The translations under genes were made by a program, and so were the position numbers. The notes under the pieces were generated by a model, which searched no databases, was not told the DNA's origin, and saw only the letters and a list, made by a program, of their open reading frames with translations. Shown one piece after another: positions 30,475 to 41,640 of a stretch of 64,000 bases of DNA; the first letter of the stretch is position 1; the number at the start of each line of letters is the position of its first letter. Origin of the DNA: Syngnathus acus (lineage: Eukaryota; Chordata; Actinopteri; Syngnathiformes; Syngnathidae); NCBI RefSeq assembly GCF_901709675.1, contig NC_051091.1, positions 14,390,467 to 14,454,466 of the forward strand. Direction: 5' to 3'.

Positions 30475-30600
30475 GAAGTTGCTGCATTGGCTCCCTGCTT
30501 GCTTTCGGATCAATTTTAAGGTTCTTTTATTAATTTATAAGACTCCTAATTGGGGGAGGTTCTCCTGTTTACTGGATTTGCTTCTACCCTCAAGGCATGT
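30475..30600 (+). pseudogene. L2-like LINE 3' fragment
   Basis: Translating with one frame choice gives KLLHWLPACFRINFKVLLLI and YKTPN, then LLDLLLPSRHV, the same C-terminal LINE region as 180-300. Both ends are lost. Confidence 0.65.
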
Positions 30601-31176
30601 TTGGTCATGTACGTGTAAGTCACATGTTTAAAAAGGGCAGCTGTCGGATGGATGTCATAGGATGGCCAAATATGGGCAAATGATCAAGGACCGGAAGTAT
30701 GATGCCACTCATTAGACATGTCTGGTCATATTATCACGTGTTTAAAAATATCACGGCCTTCAGAAATATGACATTACTCTGAAATCCAAATATAGGCGAA
30801 GGAATGGGACTTCCGGTTGTTTTATTAACTTGGCATGATACCTTAAGGGGCAGGGCCAAAGATAGAACGTTCAGTAAAATCACACTTGTCAGAGGTTTGA
30901 CGAAAGCGACACTGTTACAGCTCTGTCATGCAAATGTCACATTACAAAAATTATGATTCAATCAGTGTAATCTGAAGAATCATTGTAATCTTAATGAAGA
31001 GGTGTCCAAACTTTTTTCAATGAGGGCCACATACATAAACATATGGGAGGGCCACCTACTAGAAATTAGGTCTATAGCCTTAACTTTAGTGTATTGATGT
31101 TAGAAAAATCAGTTAAAAGTGGTCAAATATATTGTTGAATATATACGTAAAGACAACACTGCATTCATCACAGCTT
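30601..31176. other. unassigned intron sequence with hAT-end-like block
   Basis: Mostly unassigned. A block at 31005-31060 (GTGTCCAAACTTTTTTCAAT, GAGGGCCAC) resembles a non-autonomous hAT terminus, without a partner. A GTTTAAAAA motif occurs twice (30627, 30739). No gene is seen. Confidence 0.35.
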
Positions 31177-32583
31177 TCCATCATCCATCCATCCATCCAT
31201 CTTCTTCCGCTTATCCGGGGTCGGGTCGCAGGGGCAGCAGCTTCAGGAGGGACTCTCGGACTTCCCTCTCCCCAGCCACTTCATCTAGCTCATCCCGGGG
31301 GATCCCAAGGCGTTCCCAGGCCAGCTGAGAGACATAGTCTCTCCAGCGCGTCCTGGGTCGTCCCCAGGGTCTCCTACCGGTGGGGCATGCCCGGAACACC
31401 TCCCCAGGGAGGCGTCCAGGAGGCATCCTGATGAGATGCCCGAGCCACCTCATCTGGCTCCTCTCAACGTGGAGGAGCAGCGACCCTACTCCGAGTCTCT
31501 CCCGGATGACCGAACTTCTCACCCTATCTCTAAGGGAGAGCCCGGACATCCTGCGGAGAAAACTCATTTCGGCCGCTTGTATCCGGGATCTCGTTCTTTC
31601 GGTCACGACCCATAGCTCGTGACCATAGGTGAGGGTAGGAGCGTAAATCGACCGGTAAATTGAGAGCTTTGCCTTTTGGCTCAGCTCTCTCTTTACCACG
31701 ACGGACCGGTACAGAGTCCGCATTACTGCCGACGCTGCACCGATCCGCCTGTCGATCTCGCGCTCCATCCTCCCCTCACTCGTGAACAAGACCCCAAGAT
31801 ACTTAAACTCCTCCACTTGGGGCAGGATCTCATGCCCGATCCGGAGAGGGCATTCCACCCTTTTCCGATCGAGGACCATGGACTCGGATTTGGAGGTGCT
31901 GACCCTCATCCCGACCGCTTCACACTCGGCTGCGAACCGCTCCAGTGAGAGCTGGAGATCACGGCCTGAAGAAGCCAACAGCACCACGTCGTCTGCAAAA
32001 AGCAGAGACGCGATGCTGAGGTCCCCAAACCGGACACCCTCAACGCCTCGGCTGCGCCTAGAAATTCTGTCCATAAAAATTATGAACAGAATCGGTGACA
32101 AAGGGCAGCCTTGGCGGAGTGCAACCCTCACCGGGAACGAATCCGACTTACTGCCGGAAATGCGGACCAAACTCTGGCATCGGTGATACAGGGACCGAAC
32201 CGCCCTTATCAGTTGGCTCGGTACCCCGTACTCCCGAAGCACCCCCCACAGAACCTCCCGAGGGACACGGTCGAACGGCTTCTCCAAGTCCACAAAACAC
32301 ATGTGGACTGGTTGGGCGAACTCCCATGCACCCTCGAGGATCCTGCTGAGGGTGAAGAGCTGGTCCACTGTTCCACGGCCAGGACGAAAGCCACACTGTT
32401 CCGTCTGAATCCGAGGTTCGACCTCCTGACGGACCCTCCTCTCCAGCACCCCTGAATAGACCTTACCAGGGAGGCTGAGGAGTGTAATTCCCCTGTAATT
32501 GGAACACACCCTCCGGTCCCCTTTCTTAAAGAGGGGAACCACCACCCCAGTCTGCCAATCCAGAGGCACTGTCCACGATGTCC
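31177..32583 (-). mobile_element. Rex3/RTE-like LINE copy 2, 5'-truncated
   Basis: A minus-strand copy with the (CATC)n tail at 31182-31200 and a sharp 5' truncation at about 32583. TCCATCA at both edges may be a short target duplication, although it overlaps the tail repeat. It carries an uninterrupted 452-residue RT ORF. Confidence 0.85.
31211..32569 (-). CDS. Rex3-like RT C-terminal ORF, 452 residues
   Basis: No stop or frameshift is present. It begins [18 protein letters not shown], contains [26 protein letters not shown] (motif A, with Pro for the Ala of copy 1), [12 protein letters not shown] and [11 protein letters not shown], and ends in the [12 protein letters not shown] tail region. 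About 13 residue differences from copy 1 over 451 positions are counted by eye. The initial Met is internal to the family protein, so this is a 5'-truncated, non-functional insertion with an intact frame. Confidence 0.9.
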   Translation of the reverse strand: MPLDWQTGVVVPLFKKGDRRVCSNYRGITLLSLPGKVYSGVLERRVRQEVEPRIQTEQCGFRPGRGTVDQLFTLSRILEGAWEFAQPVHMCFVDLEKPFDRVPREVLWGVLREYGVPSQLIRAVRSLYHRCQSLVRISGSKSDSFPVRVALRQGCPLSPILFIIFMDRISRRSRGVEGVRFGDLSIASLLFADDVVLLASSGRDLQLSLERFAAECEAVGMRVSTSKSESMVLDRKRVECPLRIGHEILPQVEEFKYLGVLFTSEGRMEREIDRRIGAASAVMRTLYRSVVVKRELSQKAKLSIYRSIYAPTLTYGHELWVVTERTRSRIQAAEMSFLRRMSGLSLRDRVRSSVIRERLGVGSLLLHVERSQMRWLGHLIRMPPGRLPGEVFRACPTGRRPWGRPRTRWRDYVSQLAWERLGIPRDELDEVAGEREVRESLLKLLPLRPDPG

Positions 32584-33139
32584 ATCAATGGATCTTTATT
32601 GATTTATTAATAAAAAGCTTTGGTAGCTCATTCTCAGAACAGCAGCCTCAGATTTCTTCTTAGATGTAAGATTTACAGTACAGAGAAATAATAAAGGGGA
32701 AATGGGATGGGTAAATTTCAAGCTTGTTGAAGTTACTCGGCTTAGGATCACACCTATTAACATTTATTTGAAACGATTATCAACATTAACAGACTGAATT
32801 GGACTTAATAACAGAAGTGTAGATAATTTTAGTACATTATTCTGGTGAATTTTAGCTGCGCTGGATATGTAAATGGGGCCATCCTGCTCCGGTGACGATC
32901 CAAAAATCCGTGCAAATGTCACTTGCTCAAGGAGCAAATCCGTATCAAATGAGATCAGATGAATTTGCATGCGCAGTGTATGCACAGTGCACAGCGGTGT
33001 GTACTCTGTGTGTTAACAAGAAAAACCCAAGTGGTGGGCAAAAACAGGCTAGTGACAGAATTTATGTGCATTATGGGTATTTGTCGCATGTTTACCTCCA
33101 CATAAATGCTTCGTAATACACGGGTACTGTGGAAGATAT
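32584..33139. other. unassigned intron sequence
   Basis: About 550 bp without recognisable repeats or coding sequence. The boundary to the Rex3 copy is at 32583. Confidence 0.35.
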
Positions 33140-33395
33140 CTTTTACTCACCTAAATTGGGAACGGCACTGATGTTTTTGAAGTCCTGCACCTTTTCTGGG
33201 CACATTATTTTGGCGACTTTAACGAGGCAGTCTTGTATGAGGTCTCATCTGAAAAAAGCTTGCTATGTTTCGCGATGAGTTGGGCTGGCCATTGCAGCCT
33301 TTTCTTTGAAGTAATATTCACCTTCCAATGTGTCTCTGCATTTCTCCACTCAATTTCTATCATTCACTTCTTTGGTTCTGCCATGTTTACTATCT
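33140..33395 (-). pseudogene. hAT transposase fragment
   Basis: On the minus strand, across small frame breaks, the reading gives MASPTHRET, then DLIQDCLVKVAKIMCPEKVQ and DFKNIS, the region between the zinc finger and the catalytic core of FAM200/ZBED-like hAT transposases. The sequence AATTTAGGTGAGT follows, a good splice-donor shape. No ends are visible. The next 300 bp (33400-33705) hold nothing recognised. Confidence 0.55.
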
Positions 33396-34732
33396 TGGGG
33401 ACGGTACAGTTCTTCTTTGTCTACTTTTGTCCTTATTGGTTGAGCAACTGCCTTCATCAACAGTAGTAGCAGCACAGGTACTCTCCCTGGTGTTGAAATT
33501 AAAAAGTGTAATACACTCGGGCAAAAGTTGAAGCGTAGACCATATTCTATTCTACTTATACTATTTCTTGTGGTAGTTTGGAAACTTCTGCCTTAAAGTG
33601 TAATGAGCAAAATTAGTTTAAAGATCACGGAAAATCCACTTTCTTTTGCTTTTATATTCATTTTACTGTGTACTTGGAGTCTCCAAGGTTGTAGAAAAGT
33701 GTAATACCGTATTGGCATGAATATAAGACGACCCTGATTATAAGACGACCCCATCTTTTTCAAGACTCAAGTTTGAAAAGACTTTTTGAACACCAAATTT
33801 ATTTTTTATACAGAAAATGATTACATCTGAAACAAAGGATTATAACAATATATTCGAGAGAGAAAGCATGTTATTTTGCCTCATTCAAATCATGCAAAAA
33901 CTGTCTATCACATCTTGATATCTGAACATTTAAATATGTAAACTAAAGTGCAATCACATTTGTAAATGAATGGCTTCTGGTTTTTGAAATGTAAATAAAC
34001 CAATCTACTGTGATAAAACAACAAAATTGCAATAACTGCATTAACCATCAAAGTGAAGTCTAACTGTAACTGTAGTCTTGAAACAAATCTAAATAAGGAA
34101 AAACATTGCAATAAAATAGTGCAAACTGCTACCGCTATTGTTGGGGAGACTGAGGACTATATTGTGCAGACATTGGCAAACTACGGCCCACAGGCCACAT
34201 CCGGCCCACGGGGCCGTTTAATCCGGCCCGCCAAACCTGAATAAATTGTACAATTAAACTTTTTTTTGGGTCATTTTCCCTGCAATTACTATGTTTCCCC
34301 AGTAGATGGTGAAGTGCCCGCTCGTGCATTTACTCCCGGAAGCCGTGTCAGAAAGCTCGGTGCACACTCACAAGTGCGTGTACGTACTCAGTAGTACGGA
34401 ACCGGCGCACTCCACGCTCTATTTCTATCAGTGCCGAATTTCGAGTGTGGGCTAGGACGTCAGCGTTCTCGTAATTAGCGCGCTGAGCTTTCAGATACAG
34501 TTTTACGCTAAAGCCTCCCACATACCTTCTAGTGTTGAAATGAGTGGCCCGAGGAAAAGAAAGGTGGACACTGAGTGCCGAGTGTTAAAAGAGTGGACAA
34601 TTTTGCTCGACCTACATGGGTGAGCAGATGTTCAGCCACATGAACGTCAACAAAGCCTGTCAAAGATCTAGGTTATCGGACCGACACCTCGGCTCTATCC
34701 TTGGAATTACCACAACAAATTTTACTGTAGAC

Positions 34733-35683
34733 CAGGGGTCACCAACCTTTCTTAAACCGAGAGCTATTTCCTGGGTACTGATTAAGGCAAAGGGCTACCA
34801 GTTTGACACACACTTCTGAAATAGCCAATTTGCTCAATTTGGCTTTCACTGTGTTATTATTGTCATTTCCAGTTCACATGTAAGTGTGATTTTAACAAGA
34901 ATAGCAAAAATACAGTCAAACCTTGGTTTTTGACCACAATCCGTTCCAGAAGGTGGTTCGAGAAGCGAATTGGTCGAATTCCGAATCTATTTCATCCGTT
35001 TCAAGACAAAAATAACCCGCCTTTTTTTAGCATTTTTTCATTTGCGCATATTTGTCCGATCGCGCAACTGCAGCGCACTGCCGAACGCGCAACCGTAGCG
35101 CGTCGCCCACCGCGCAACTGCACCGCGCTGGTCGCATTATTGTGACAGAGCCGTCGCTAAAATTTAGAAAACATCTTTAAAGTCCCGATGTACTTTCCAA
35201 AATTATAAGTGGACCTCAGTGCGCAGGGAGCTTAATTTGGTCCGATCGCGCAACCGTAGCGCGCCGGGCGCTCACTGTCGCATTGCTTTAAGAGCGTCAT
35301 TGTGTTTTAGGATGGCTTTACTGCTCCCACTTGCTTTCTTTGGATGCATGATTGGGGGTTAATACAATCCTCAAAGTAACGAAAATACAATAACAACGGA
35401 GTCAGTCGGCATCCGGGCCGCGCGGTCGGGTTTTCTCGGGTCCTCCCGGCTCATCTCGCGAGGTTCGACCTCTGAATTTTGTTCGACAACCGAAGCAAAA
35501 ACATCTAGAATTTTTTGTTCGAATTCCGATTTGTTCGAGAACCAGGACGTTCGAAAACTGAGGTTTGACTGTAAAATAAATAGATGCAGCTCACTGACAA
35601 GTGCCGCTATTTTAGAACAGTCCTGCGGGCGACCCATGCGGTCCTCACGGGCGACCTGGTGCCCGCGGGCGGGGTGACCCCTG
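34733..35683. mobile_element. hAT MITE (CAGGGGTCACCAACC family)
   Basis: The ends are CAGGGGTCACCAACCTTTCT and GGGCGGGGTGACCCCTG, with the perfect 8-bp duplication CTGTAGAC (34725-34732 and 35684-35691). The insertion lies inside the C-terminal coding remnant of hAT copy 3, and a mariner-type MITE has in turn entered it. Confidence 0.9.
34913..35571. mobile_element. mariner-type MITE (CAGTCAAACC family), copy 1
   Basis: The ends are CAGTCAAACCTTGGTTTTTG and AAAACTGAGGTTTGACTG, with TA on both sides (34911-34912, 35572-35573). Length is 659 bp. The interior has GCGCAACCGTAGCGC-type GC-rich palindromes. A second copy at 43855-44543 is alike over its whole length. No transposase. Confidence 0.9.
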
Positions 35684-35891
35684 CTGTAGACTATGATGCA
35701 CTAGCAAAAAAGGGAGACCAGCAATGCTATTCCCACTGAAAATGAAGGGGAGTTTCTCTAGTTTGTTGTAAAAAAAAAAATGCATTTTGAAAATAATTTG
35801 TACAAATAGCAGGGATTGAAACTAGCGACCATTCTCCTTTTTAAACAATGCAGTTTGCGACGAATCTTAACTTTTAAAGTTCTTAAGGTCA

Positions 35892-36905
35892 CTAGATTCA
35901 AGATTCAAGAATTTTTATTGGCCATGTTTGAGCATGCCAAACAAGGAATTTGACTTCGGTACATCTCAGCCTCGGTTTAACATTTAGGTGACTAACAACA
36001 CTCAGGACATGTGCAAAAATTGACAAATATTCTCAAACATCCCCTGATCTTAAACTCCCAGGAGGGCAAGGAAAAACTCAAAACTCCAGCTAGGGGAAAT
36101 GAGAAACCTTGAGAAGAGACCACAGATGGGAGGGTCCCTCTTCCAGGATGACCAGGCTGCAATGGATGCAGAGAGGACACATAGTACAAACAGTGTAGAC
36201 AATTCAAAAAAGGTGTGGAGAGCAGGATGTTATTGCACAGCAATGATTCTGAGAACCTAAGAGTGGTGTGAGTTCATCAGAGCGACAGCCTGGGGGAAGA
36301 AACTTTCTCTGTGTCTGCTGGTTTTGGCGTACAGAGCTCTGTAACGCCGTCCGGAGGGGAGTAGTTTGAACAGACTGCAACCTGGGTGAGAAGGGTCTGT
36401 AGAGATGTTACTTGCACGTTTCCTGGTCCTGGACAGGTACAAGTCCTGGATAGATGGGAGGTTGATTCCAATTATCTTTTCTGCAGTCCTAATTGTCCAT
36501 CGCAGTCTGTGCTTGTCTTGTTTGGAGGCCGATCCAAACCAGACAGTGATGGAGGTGCAGAGATAGACTGGATGATGGCAGTATAGAAGGTCTTCAGCAG
36601 CTCCCGTGGCAGGTTGAACTTCCTGAGCTGTCTCTGAAAGTACAGCCTCTGCTCGGCCTTCTTCCGGACAGAGTCTATGTGGCTGGTCCATTTCAGGTCC
36701 CGAGAGATTGTGGATCCCAGGAACTTGAAGGTGTCTGTGGAGAGAATAGTATTATTGCGGATAGTGAGGGGTGAAAGTGGTGAAGGGTCTCGCCTGAAGT
36801 CCACTGTCATCTCCACGGTCTTGAGCGGGTTCAGCTCCAGGTGGTTTTGGCTGCACCGGTGGACCAGCCGCTCCACCTCCTGTCTGTACGCAGTATCGTC
36901 ATCGT
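35892..36905 (-). mobile_element. Rex1-group LINE fragment (copy D)
   Basis: The tail lies at 35892-35950 (TTCAAGATTCAAGAATTTTT). The minus strand encodes KLLKYADD-downstream sequence: MERLVHRCSQNHLELNPLKT, FKFLGSTISRDLKWTSHID, EQRLYFQRQLRKFNLPRELL and HPGCSLFKLLPSGRRYRALY. It is 5'-truncated before the RT catalytic core. About 100 bp of hAT were lost at the insertion site. Same family as copies C (16871) and H (62697). Confidence 0.8.
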
Positions 36906-37279
36906 ATCTGTCACCGTGTTGCCGTTTTGATTTCTTTATTACTTTATTTAGATGTATTCTTTCACTGATTCTTCAAGATGATGTATTTGGTCAGAATGTT
37001 TGCCGTTTGATGTGATTTCGCCTCATTAGATAAACATCTTTCATAAATCTGACCTGCAGGCGGTGAAGTGATGGAAACTGTTATTCATAATAACAGTGTT
37101 TTATTTAATGAGAATCATTGATAGTAGTTTTTTGGTGAAATATGTATATTTTTAATGCTGTTAATAATTTCTTAATTTAATTTAATTTGTTTTCAAAAAG
37201 ATTTTTTTCATTATCCATGCTTTACTACCTACTAAAGGCCAAAACTTTTTATGCACTGACCTTTACGTGTCGTTTATAT

Positions 37280-37831
37280 CAGTGGTCCCCAACCACCGGG
37301 CCGCGGACCGGTACCGGTCCGTGGGTCACTTGGTACCGGGCCGCCAAGCCGCACAGAAATTTTTTTTTATCGACGATCAATTAATTCAGGTCAAGACACT
37401 CGTCCCGGTCACGTGACATGTTTCCCCAGTCGAGCCCGCAAAGCTAATATGTGGCGACAGGCTAACTAACCAGGCAATGAAGCATTCAAAACTGCTTCAA
37501 CACATGGAGACCAAGCATCCTGCAATAAAAGACAAACCGTAATCACTTCGGGTGTCATTGTCTCCGATTACGTCTAGATGGGACCGGCTCGTTTCTGAGA
37601 AACAAACTCAGTGCTCCCACTAATTCAACGTAATGGTGAGTTTTATTTTTGTCATTTGTACTTGTTTTTATGTCAGTCGTATCATTTTATTTCATCGTAT
37701 TTATATATTTATTATAAATGTATTATTTATTTATTTATATAAATGTATTATTTATTTATATAAATGCCGGTCCGCGAAAATATTTCTGACATGTAACCGG
37801 TCCGTGGCGCAAAAAAGGTTGGGGACCACTG
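37280..37831. mobile_element. hAT deletion derivative (CAGTGGTCCCCAACC family)
   Basis: The ends CAGTGGTCCCCAACCACCGG and AGGTTGGGGACCACTG carry the perfect 8-bp duplication GTTTATAT (37272-37279 and 37832-37839). Remnants of a zinc-finger region (MKHSKLLQHMETKHPAIKDK) survive near 37478-37540. Length is 552 bp, so it is non-autonomous. Confidence 0.9.
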
Positions 37832-38159
37832 GTTTATATTACTTCACACAAACACTACATCCATCTGCTCCTGGTTCGGCCCCCCGGTCAAAATTTAGAA
37901 CCCAATTCGGCCCGCAAGTCAAAAAGCTTGCCCACCCCTGGTATCGGGGCTTGGCTCGGATTGGTTATGCTCTTTTCGCCCCCGGGTGTCGGTCAGAACA
38001 CAGGAGGGAAGACGTGGTTCAGTTTTGATTGCGTTACTGAATTATTGGCAAAAAAAGTAACAGGCACTGTGGTTCAGAGGGGCATACAGGCAAACTGGCA
38101 AAAGGGTTAAGTTTGGTCGTAAGGATGTGAGAGCAGGTGTGTGTAGTATTCATGGGTGA

Positions 38160-38225
38160 GTCTTTGGGTGTGTGAATGTGATTCTTGTGTGTGTGATTAT
38201 TGTATGAAGTGTGTGAAGGGTGAGT

Positions 38226-38305
<80 letters not shown>

Positions 38306-38368
38306 TGCATGCGTGTGTGTGTGTGTGCGTGCATGTGTGAGGGTGTGTGTGTGTGTGTGTGTGTGTGG
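38160..38368. repeat. (GT)n microsatellite
   Basis: A long GT/AC array with interspersed GTGCAT and GTGAGT interruptions, purest at 38229-38300. ORFs across it in several frames are artefacts of dinucleotide repetition. Confidence 0.95.
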
Positions 38369-38799
38369 TTCTGCAACAGACAAAAATACAGCACGTAAGT
38401 CAACGCTCAACTTCTGACGTCACACAACACTAGTAGACGGCACATGTTACATAACTAACTGCGCGTAACGGTTCCGCTATACTAAATAACCATAAATGAA
38501 ATACCGTTTTGGCCCGAATATAAGACAATGTTTTTTGCATTGAAATAATAATAAGTGGGGGTTGTCTTATATTCGGGGTCTAGACATTATACCTATTTTC
38601 ACTTGTGCGCAGCGGTAAGTTAAAGGTTGCTGGTATGTTGCTGTGATCGTGTGCGTCTTTGACACAAAATGAGTATACTGTATACATTTCATTGTTACTA
38701 CTGTCCACTGTTGTGCCGTTTGTCCGATCACGAAGTTTTATGCCTATTATTAAAATAATGTAAAGAAAAATAGTGGTGTCAATTTGATCATTTCTCCTT
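38369..38799. other. unassigned sequence with partial MITE
   Basis: Contains a CCGTTTTGGCCCGAATATAAG block at 38504 followed at 38560 by an inverted GTCTTATATTCGGGG, a remnant of the same CCGTATTGGC family as the arms around it. The remainder is unassigned. Confidence 0.45.
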
Positions 38800-39687
38800 G
38801 CAGCCCATTAGAGTTCACGTACCTGCATATCAGCGCTGTCTGTTCGATACTGGTCACGTCACACGACTCATCCATCACAGGCAATTGAGAAAGCTGGAGC
38901 CGAATTGATGTCCTTGATTTGCTGATCGGTGATATTGTTTGTGCGGAGAGGCATGTCTTTAATTTTCTGAATGATCTCGGTTTTGTGTTTGAAGTCCGAA
39001 AATAGGCACTCTGATATTTTAATGAATGAATCCTTCATGTACTCGGTGAATGGTTTTCCGCGTTTTATTATCTCCCGGGCTGCAACAAAACTTGCAGAAG
39101 TAACAGAGTTTGGAGATGCAATCTACATCTTGAAACTGTTTTTTCGGTCCTCAAATTTCTCCACCAGCACTGCAATTGCACCTTTCCTCTCAGTTGCAAC
39201 TGGGTGATCGGCAACAAATTTAGCATCCTTTAGCTGAAAATGTCGCTCCAAATTCCTCTTCTTGTTCTTTGACAACTTCTCATTGCAAATCAAACATGCA
39301 GGCAATGCTTCAGTATTGGCAATGAAAGCAGAGTTCAGTCCATTCTTTCTTAAAGCCTCTGCTCTCATCAGCAATCTTTCTCTTTTTGCCTTTTGAATCC
39401 ATGACCCATCACTCACACACCTGTTTGTTTACAACTCACCTGTGCTGTGTCGCAGGCTATGACGCAATTTTGCCATTTGGCGTCATTCTTAAATTCTGTA
39501 TTTTTAATATATTTACAACTTCATACATTTTTACAGCATAAGAATGTTTGAGTCATGATTACCATATAAAAACCGTATTTAAAGAAAAAATAAAAACGTT
39601 GCGCATTTTTGCAAAAACTCCAGGAAGCCGCTAGGGGGTGCTAAAGAGCCGCATGCGGCTCTGGAGCCGCGGGTTGCCGACCGCTGG
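38800..39687 (-). pseudogene. hAT transposase N-terminal half with BED-like finger
   Basis: The right terminus CGGGTTGCCGACCGCTGG (39667-39684) is an hAT end. On the minus strand the ORF 39416-39123 reads MSDGSWIQKAKRERLLMRAE, then LPACLICNEKLSKNKKRNLE and RHFQLKDAKFVADHP, a C2HC-type BED-like finger. Downstream, past a frame break, KHKTEIIQKIKDMPLRTNNI and AFSIACDESCDVT include the first catalytic Asp of FAM200/ZBED5-type transposases. The copy is cut at about 38800. Confidence 0.75.
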
Positions 39688-40085
39688 CCTATACAGTCCT
39701 CAGGCTCCCTAACAATAGCGGTAGCAGTTTGCATTATTTTATTGCAATGTTTTTCCTTATTCAGATTTGTTTATCACAGTAGATTTGTTTATTTACGTTT
39801 CAAAAACCAGAAGTCATTCATTTACAAATGTGATTGCACTTTAGTTTACATATTTAGATGTTCAGATATTAAGATGTGATAGACAGTTTTTGCATGATTT
39901 GAATGAGGCAAAATAACATGCTTTTTCTCTTGAATATATTGTTATAATCATTTGTTTCAGATGTAATTATTTTCTGTATAAAAATTAAATTTGGTGTTCA
40001 AAATGTCTTTTTTCAAACTTGAGTGTTTAAAAAGAGGGGGTCGTCTTATAATCGGGGCTGTCTTATATTCGGGCCAATACAGGAT

Positions 40086-40432
40086 TGTCAGGATTGAGTT
40101 GAGCCAGGGCGACCAAATGCAGCTTGAACCAGGATTTATTGAAGGGAAGGGGGAAGGTGAACAAAGGAACCGGCGGAAAGAGGCTCACGGATAGCGAGCG
40201 GGAAACGGGATTCCCCTCTTACCAAGCGCAGACCAGGAAGAGGTTCTGACCGTGAGCCTACACACAAGACACAACAGGCACAAACGGGAAGAAACAGGAG
40301 ACACCGACGGAGAGGAAACACGCGGACAGGGTTTAAATACATGAGGGAGCAGGTGACAGTCATTGCGGTAATGAAGGGGTGTGGCTGAGGGAAGTTGCCG
40401 CTGGCTGAGTGTCCTCTGGCACGGGCGTGACA
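40086..40432 (-). mobile_element. LTR, Gypsy-type, diverged
   Basis: TGTCAGGATTGAGTTGAGCC to GCACGGGCGTGACA, 347 bp, shares the GACCA(A/G)...TTTATTG and TTTAAATACA blocks with the LTRs at 19191 and 24842. No clear target duplication is visible. It lies exactly between the right end of the long-armed MITE and a Ty1/copia remnant. Confidence 0.65.
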
Positions 40433-41640
40433 GGTATATGTTGAAGTTTGTGCCATCTCTGCACTTGAGGATGTTTTTACCTCTCAAAGATAACAGTGGC
40501 TCCTCTGGTGGTCGCAGCTTGCACGGCGATGATGTCTTGTGGATAGGTGGGAATGTACAATACCTGTGACAGGGTAGCTTTATGGCGTTGCCCCCTGCTG
40601 TCAATCAGCACCACCTCCGCATCTCCCCTGCCCTCTGCAACCCCACTGGATTTCGTCCCATGAGCCAGCTCCATGAAGTGAGTCTCTGACCGGAATCCAT
40701 CGTCAAACGTCTTCAACCGCGTAATGTTCGTGATGATGTGGGAAGTCTTTAAAATGCTTGACATGGGGTCGTTGCTGAACTGCATTATAATCGCTCACCT
40801 CGAACGTGAACTCGCTGCTGTAGTGCACCTCAGATACTGTCCGCACGTCGTCCCGACGTTGCGGTCTTCTTCTGCTGGTCGTGAAGCAGTGGGATGAACT
40901 TTTGACAGAGGTCGCACCACTGCTTGCGGTGGCACACTCTGGCTATGTGTCCTCTCACGCCGCATTCTGAAACACACCACATCTGTGGTCCCATCTTCCC
41001 GTCGATCAACACCTGCTGGAGTGCGCTTCACTGCCGGCCGCCCTCATGACGTTGTCCTCTGATGTCGCTGCCCCACGCATCTTGTCAGTGTCCACTTCTG
41101 AGTTTGCTTTTAACGTTTGCAAAACTCACTGGGTCCTCACTCTATGAGATATGAACTGAGAATGGTTTGAATGTTTCTGGTAGTCCTTTTAAAACCATCG
41201 CCACCAACAGACCATCACTCAGTGTCTCCAGCATTTCTCAAAGCTGTGATCACTGTTTCTTCACGGATGATACAATCAGTCATGCTTTCTCCACTGGCCT
41301 TCCTTAAAGATGTCAGTTCAGTGTACAGGAAAATGATCCGAGGCTTGCATCTGCCTGCATAATAGTCTCTCAAAATATTAAGAGCTTTGCGACCATTATC
41401 AGGTGCTCCTTGCATGACAAGTGACAAACTTTTGTCATCCAGGAACTGGATCACCTCCGCATAAGCCTTGGCGTTCATAGTTGCATCGTCTTCTTCCTCC
41501 TTCGCGCTGCTTGTACACCAGTCGGGCTCTTCGAGGATGGTGTGTTTCAGTCCTTACAGTAACATGTCCCTAGAACTTCGTCTCTCACAGTTCATAATTC
41601 TTCTCATCACCGTCAAAAACCAGCTGGGACCAGCGGCAGC
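40433..41640 (-). pseudogene. Ty1/copia-type gag and protease remnant
   Basis: Minus strand, in order: about 41640-41480 EEPDWCTSS with EEEDD; 41478-41215 MNAKAYAEVIQFLDDKSLSL, ALNILRDYYAGRCKPRIIFL and YTELTSLRKASGESMTD (UBN2-like gag); 41012-40830 CGVRGHIARVCHRKQWC (CCHC knuckle, partly degenerate); 40785-40440 TSHIITNITRLKTF, FMELAHGTKSSGVAEGRG and TLSQVLYIPTYPQDIIAV (copia-type protease region). Copia elements encode gag, protease, integrase and RT in one protein; here everything after protease is gone. Multiple frame breaks show decay. Assignment to Ty1/copia is by recognised motif order. Confidence 0.7.

Larger units (their letters stand above)
34167..37940 (+). mobile_element. hAT copy 3 hosting four insertions
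   Basis: Homologous to copies 1 and 2. The left end is degenerate (CAGACATTGGCAAACTACGG), the right end GCTTGCCCACCCCTG is intact. The flanking 8-mers do not match, so it has been rearranged. The fusion ORF starts at 34541 (MSGPRKRKVDTECRVLKEW) and has a frameshift before the C-terminal FSHMNVNKA. Inserted elements: hAT MITE 34733-35683, mariner-type MITE 34913-35571, LINE 35892-36905, hAT 37280-37831. Confidence 0.8.
33707..40083. mobile_element. long-armed inverted-repeat MITE, CCGTATTGGC family
   Basis: The left arm (33707-34156) and right arm (39689-40083) are inverted copies about 400-450 bp long. The outer ends are CCGTATTGGCATGAATATAA and its inverse TTATATTCGGGCCAATACAGG, with TA at 33705-33706. 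AAGACGACC-type subterminal repeats occur in both. The centre is now occupied by an hAT with its own insertions, a (GT)n array and another hAT fragment. The arms carry no coding sequence. Confidence 0.75.

Noticed and set aside
33233-33466. Plus-strand frame with hydrophobic residues (possible membrane protein)
   Set aside because: The minus strand at 33140-33395 encodes an hAT transposase fragment, which explains the composition.
38150-38417. Open frames rich in Val/Cys or His/Thr on both strands
   Set aside because: They are produced by the (GT)n dinucleotide repeat; the same applies to 46710-47064.
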